Positions 61,690 to 64,000 of a DNA stretch of 64,000 nucleotides are shown one piece after another. Source of the stretch: Streptomyces sp. man185 (GTDB lineage Bacteria; Actinomycetota; Actinomycetes; Streptomycetales; Streptomycetaceae); contig NTHE01000037.1 of the NCBI GenBank assembly GCA_002551355.1, positions 1-64,000 of the forward strand. Direction: 5' to 3'. Position numbers and translations under genes: made by a program. Numbering within the stretch: position 1 is the first letter of the stretch; each line of letters starts with the position of its first letter. The notes under the pieces were generated by a model. It saw only the letters and a list, made by a program, of their open reading frames with translations, ran no database searches and had not been told where the DNA came from.

Positions 61690-62406
61690 CTAGTAGCGCG
61701 TGATCGCGGTCGGGCCCGAGGTGGTCCCGACCGCGATGTGCGGTTCGCGCTCCGGGTCCGCCCACGCCAGGATCTCCGCCATCGCGTCCGCCGGGACCGA
61801 GACGCAACCCGCCGTCGCCCCGCGCCCGTTCACATGCAGGAAGATCCCCGCACCCCGATTGCGCACCGGCTTCTCGTAGTTGAAGCCGATCACCAGCGCC
61901 CGGGCGTACTGCGTCCCGTAGGAGACCAGGTGCTCGGCCTCCGCCGCCCGGCAGTCGGCGGGGCGCGGTTCCACCCAACGGTTGTACGCGTTCGAGGCGT
62001 TGTCCTGGCACCACCAGGATTCCTCGTTCACCTTCCGGTACGGATACGTCGTGCCGACCGGGGCGTCCTCGATGCCGAAGGCGTACGGCAGGTCGTACAG
62101 CCCGGTCGGTGTGGTGCTGGTGCCCTGTTCCCGGGTGCCGCCCTCGGTCAGCCCGTTGGCCCCGAACCGCGCGGACGCCGACCCCGCCTCCGCCCACCGG
62201 CCCCCGCGCCGCTCCCACCAGGTCACCGTGCCCGTCGTGGAACCGGCGTCCGGGGCCTCGGCGGTGATCAGCTGGGAGCCGCCGCCCGTGTCCGCCAGCC
62301 GGTCCGGCAGGGGCGGTACGTCGGTGGCGGAGGCGTCGGTGGGCCCGGCCCCGAGGGAGCCGGCCAGGGCGAGGAGTACGGCGGCGGTCACCAGTGATCT
62401 GCGCAT
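61690..62406 (-). CDS. Secreted L,D-transpeptidase-like protein
   Basis: A 238-residue protein with a signal peptide (about 1-27) and a YkuD-type catalytic core. His191 (FLHVNGRGATAG) and Cys201 (GCVSVPADAM) are the active-site pair. Such enzymes make 3-3 cross-links in peptidoglycan or hydrolyse and exchange terminal D-amino acids. Additional cysteines (C133, C152) may form a disulfide outside the cell. It converges with argR, with only eight bases between the stops. Confidence 0.88.
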   Translation of the reverse strand: MRRSLVTAAVLLALAGSLGAGPTDASATDVPPLPDRLADTGGGSQLITAEAPDAGSTTGTVTWWERRGGRWAEAGSASARFGANGLTEGGTREQGTSTTPTGLYDLPYAFGIEDAPVGTTYPYRKVNEESWWCQDNASNAYNRWVEPRPADCRAAEAEHLVSYGTQYARALVIGFNYEKPVRNRGAGIFLHVNGRGATAGCVSVPADAMAEILAWADPEREPHIAVGTTSGPTAITRY

Positions 62407-62487
62407 GCTCCGGACCGTACGGCGGCCGGCGGACCCGCCCCACCGGACCTGCTCCGTACGGCCCAGCTGCTCACTCCGGGCGGGGAA

Positions 62488-63777
62488 TCACCGGTACCCG
62501 GGGTCCGGACGCCGCTGCCGCCCCGCCGCCCGCAACAGCCGATCCGCCGCCACCCGCACCGCGCGCGGCCGGTCCGGCGCACTCCGCTCGCGCAGCAGGC
62601 GCTCCGGGATCCCGGCGGCGTCCGGCAGCAGGGCCCGGGTCGCCGCCCGCACCACGGCCGGGCTCGGGTCGTCCAGCAACGGCGTCAGCCGCTCCCGGGC
62701 CACCACGTCCAGCGCGCGCAGCCCGGTGATCGCGTGCAGCCGCACGGCGGGCAGCGGGTGCTCCACCAGGGCCCACAGCGTCCCGGCGTCCGTCACCCGG
62801 TCGCCGCACTCGCCGAGGCCCGCGGCGGCCCCCGGGTGCGCGGCGGGGTCGGCGCACAGCTCCCGGTAGACGGGGAGCGGGTCGACGCCGCCCTGCCGCA
62901 GCACATAGCGCGCGCAGGCCCGAACGACGCCCGAGCGGTCGGCGAGGAACGGCTCCGCGTCACCGTGCCGCCCGGCCCGCCGCAGCGCGGTCACCCCGGC
63001 CGAGCGCACCCGGGGAGTGCGGGCGGTCAGCAGCCGGTCCAGCACGGCGGCCCCGCCCGGGGCCACGGCCCCACCCGCTGTCCCGGCCGCGATGGCGGCG
63101 TCCGCGCAGAGGTCCTGAAGGGTGACGTCACCGAGGGTCGCGGCCGTGGCGGCCAGCTCCATCGGCGTCAGCAGACCGCGTTCCACCGCGATCCGGTACG
63201 CGAGTCTGTACGTGGCCCGGTCCGGGTGGGTCGTCAGCGCCAGCACCTCGGCCGCCGGGCCCCCGCGCAGAGCGTCCTCCAGCAGAGCGCGGGCGAAGCC
63301 GCCCCGGTCCCGTCGTGCCAGCCGCAGGATCAGCTCGGCCAGCGGGAACAGGTCGTCGCCGGGCAGTTCGGCGAGCAGCGTCCGGGCCTTCTCGCGGACC
63401 GGAGCAACCCAGTCCGCGCACCGCACCACCAGCAGCGGGCGCAGCTCCGGGTCGGTGCGGGCCGCGTCCAGGGCCGCCTCCCGGACCCGCCCGTCCCGGT
63501 CGCACAGGGCGAGCGCGGGAGGCGGTGGCGGCGGTGAGGCCGGGGGAGCGGTCTTGGAACCCGCCCGTCCGCGCAATCGGTCCAGCAGCGTCGGGGCCGG
63601 TCGTTCCGGCTCTCCGGCCGGGCGGGTCCACAGCCAGGGGCGGTCGTCCAGATTCCGCACGCCGGCGTCGAAGGCCGGCCACGCCCCGGCCGACGCGATG
63701 TCGAACGCCTCCTCCGGCGTCGCGCCCTCGCACACGCGCACCACGGCTCTCATGGTCTCCCCGTCCCGGCCGTCCAT
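62488..63777 (-). CDS. HEAT-repeat protein of unknown function
   Basis: A 429-residue soluble protein composed of helical HEAT-like repeats (RDGRVREAALDAARTDPELR, DWVAPVREKARTLLAELPGD, VRSAGVTALRRAGRHGDAEP, DPSPAVVRAATRALLPDAAG). An N-terminal Pro-rich segment near residue 80 precedes the repeats. It is probably a protein-binding scaffold. Its repeat organisation recalls the ankyrin/HEAT protein at 53203-54636 but lacks the ankyrin part. It lies between the L,D-transpeptidase gene and the divergent argG. Confidence 0.78.
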   Translation of the reverse strand: MDGRDGETMRAVVRVCEGATPEEAFDIASAGAWPAFDAGVRNLDDRPWLWTRPAGEPERPAPTLLDRLRGRAGSKTAPPASPPPPPPALALCDRDGRVREAALDAARTDPELRPLLVVRCADWVAPVREKARTLLAELPGDDLFPLAELILRLARRDRGGFARALLEDALRGGPAAEVLALTTHPDRATYRLAYRIAVERGLLTPMELAATAATLGDVTLQDLCADAAIAAGTAGGAVAPGGAAVLDRLLTARTPRVRSAGVTALRRAGRHGDAEPFLADRSGVVRACARYVLRQGGVDPLPVYRELCADPAAHPGAAAGLGECGDRVTDAGTLWALVEHPLPAVRLHAITGLRALDVVARERLTPLLDDPSPAVVRAATRALLPDAAGIPERLLRERSAPDRPRAVRVAADRLLRAAGRQRRPDPGYR

Positions 63778-63878
63778 GGCGCCCCCCGTCGTCGGCTGCC
63801 GATGCTAGAGGCGTTCCGGCCAAGGGGCGTCAGCATTTTCCGTCCGTACGACCGCGCATGCCGCCCTGACCTGCCGTT

Positions 63879-63915
63879 TTGACAAACAATACGGAGGACT
63901 GCATAGTTATACCCA
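63879..63915 (+). promoter_or_regulatory. argG promoter with ARG box
   Basis: TTGACA (63879-63884), 17 bases, CATAGT (63902-63907) is a near-ideal housekeeping promoter. The ARG-box-like TGCATAGTTATACCCA overlaps the -10. AAGGAGAAA lies just before the argG start, so ArgR repression is expected. Confidence 0.8.
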
Positions 63916-63943
63916 TCAGTGATTGCACCGTAAGGAGAAACCC

Positions 63944-64000
63944 GTGACCGAGCGCGTCGTACTCGCCTACTCGGGCGGCCTGGACACCTCCGTCGCCATC
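63944..64000 (+). CDS. argG: Argininosuccinate synthase, N-terminal 19 codons only
   Basis: The window ends inside this gene. The visible residues, MTERVVLAYSGGLDTSVAI (GTG start), contain the ATP-pyrophosphatase P-loop SGGLDTS of argininosuccinate synthase. The enzyme joins citrulline and aspartate in arginine synthesis. A TAAGGAG Shine-Dalgarno precedes the GTG. The rest of the gene, and whether argH follows, cannot be seen. Confidence 0.93.
   Translation, partial: MTERVVLAYSGGLDTSVAI

Overview
The window is very GC-rich DNA with Streptomyces gene content: GTG starts, ATGA/GTGA stop-start overlaps, Tat-like signals, DUF1844-infC-rpmI-rplT synteny, argCJBDR, a DmdR/IdeR-type iron box and large antisense shadow ORFs. 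It is best read as a chromosomal contig from a Streptomyces or a close relative. Its first 19 bases are the Tn5/Nextera mosaic end, so the left edge is a library artefact and not genome sequence.

Left part (1-12.1 kb): a SigK-type stress locus. A five-gene operon (FAD oxidoreductase, DUF1365, two paralogous cyclopropane-fatty-acid-synthase-like methyltransferases, DUF1295) has the gene content of the mycobacterial sigK region (Rv0449c-Rv0444c). It converges on a minus-strand photolyase that lies downstream of rskA and sigK. A shared promoter motif, CCAATCC-N16-CGWAYM, precedes both the lipid operon and sigK, and a third copy points leftward off the contig. Next come an ABA4-like membrane protein and a second membrane protein, divergent from a MerR regulator, then an iron-box-controlled siderophore-interacting flavoprotein.

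12.1-28 kb: a 5'-3' exonuclease; a betaine/proline ABC transporter whose permease is fused to two tandem binding domains and whose leader holds a terminator hairpin; an XRE-cupin regulator; a metal-receptor-like protein; a TDT transporter with a divergent LysR; an amino acid deaminase/aldolase-like protein; a Pro/Ala-rich membrane protein paired with a mycosin protease; SseB; AqpZ; and DUF1844.

28-38.4 kb: translation genes. infC uses a rare ATC start behind a long leader with an attenuator-like hairpin. rpmI, rplT, a TrmH-family methylase, a soluble histidine kinase, pheST, a TPR regulator and a NUDIX hydrolase follow.

38.5-42.7 kb: an accessory patch. A P450 is followed by a roughly 1.9-kb islet bracketed by two 101-bp copies of the 3' end of a 3-hydroxybutyryl-CoA dehydrogenase gene. 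The islet holds a frameshifted RHS toxin tail and an intact downstream ORF that is a candidate immunity gene.

42.7-64 kb: mostly chromosomal genes: GHL10, DUF1918, a DMT exporter whose start codon overlaps that of a divergent MocR regulator, a degenerate histidine phosphatase, a serine hydrolase, a cyclophilin, a DUF5997 plus HTH-less LysR-like pair, a membrane protein, GPP34, repeat proteins, then argCJBDR, an L,D-transpeptidase, a HEAT-repeat protein and the first 19 codons of argG. Both arg promoters are overlapped by ARG-box-like sequence, and ArgR is encoded in the same cluster.
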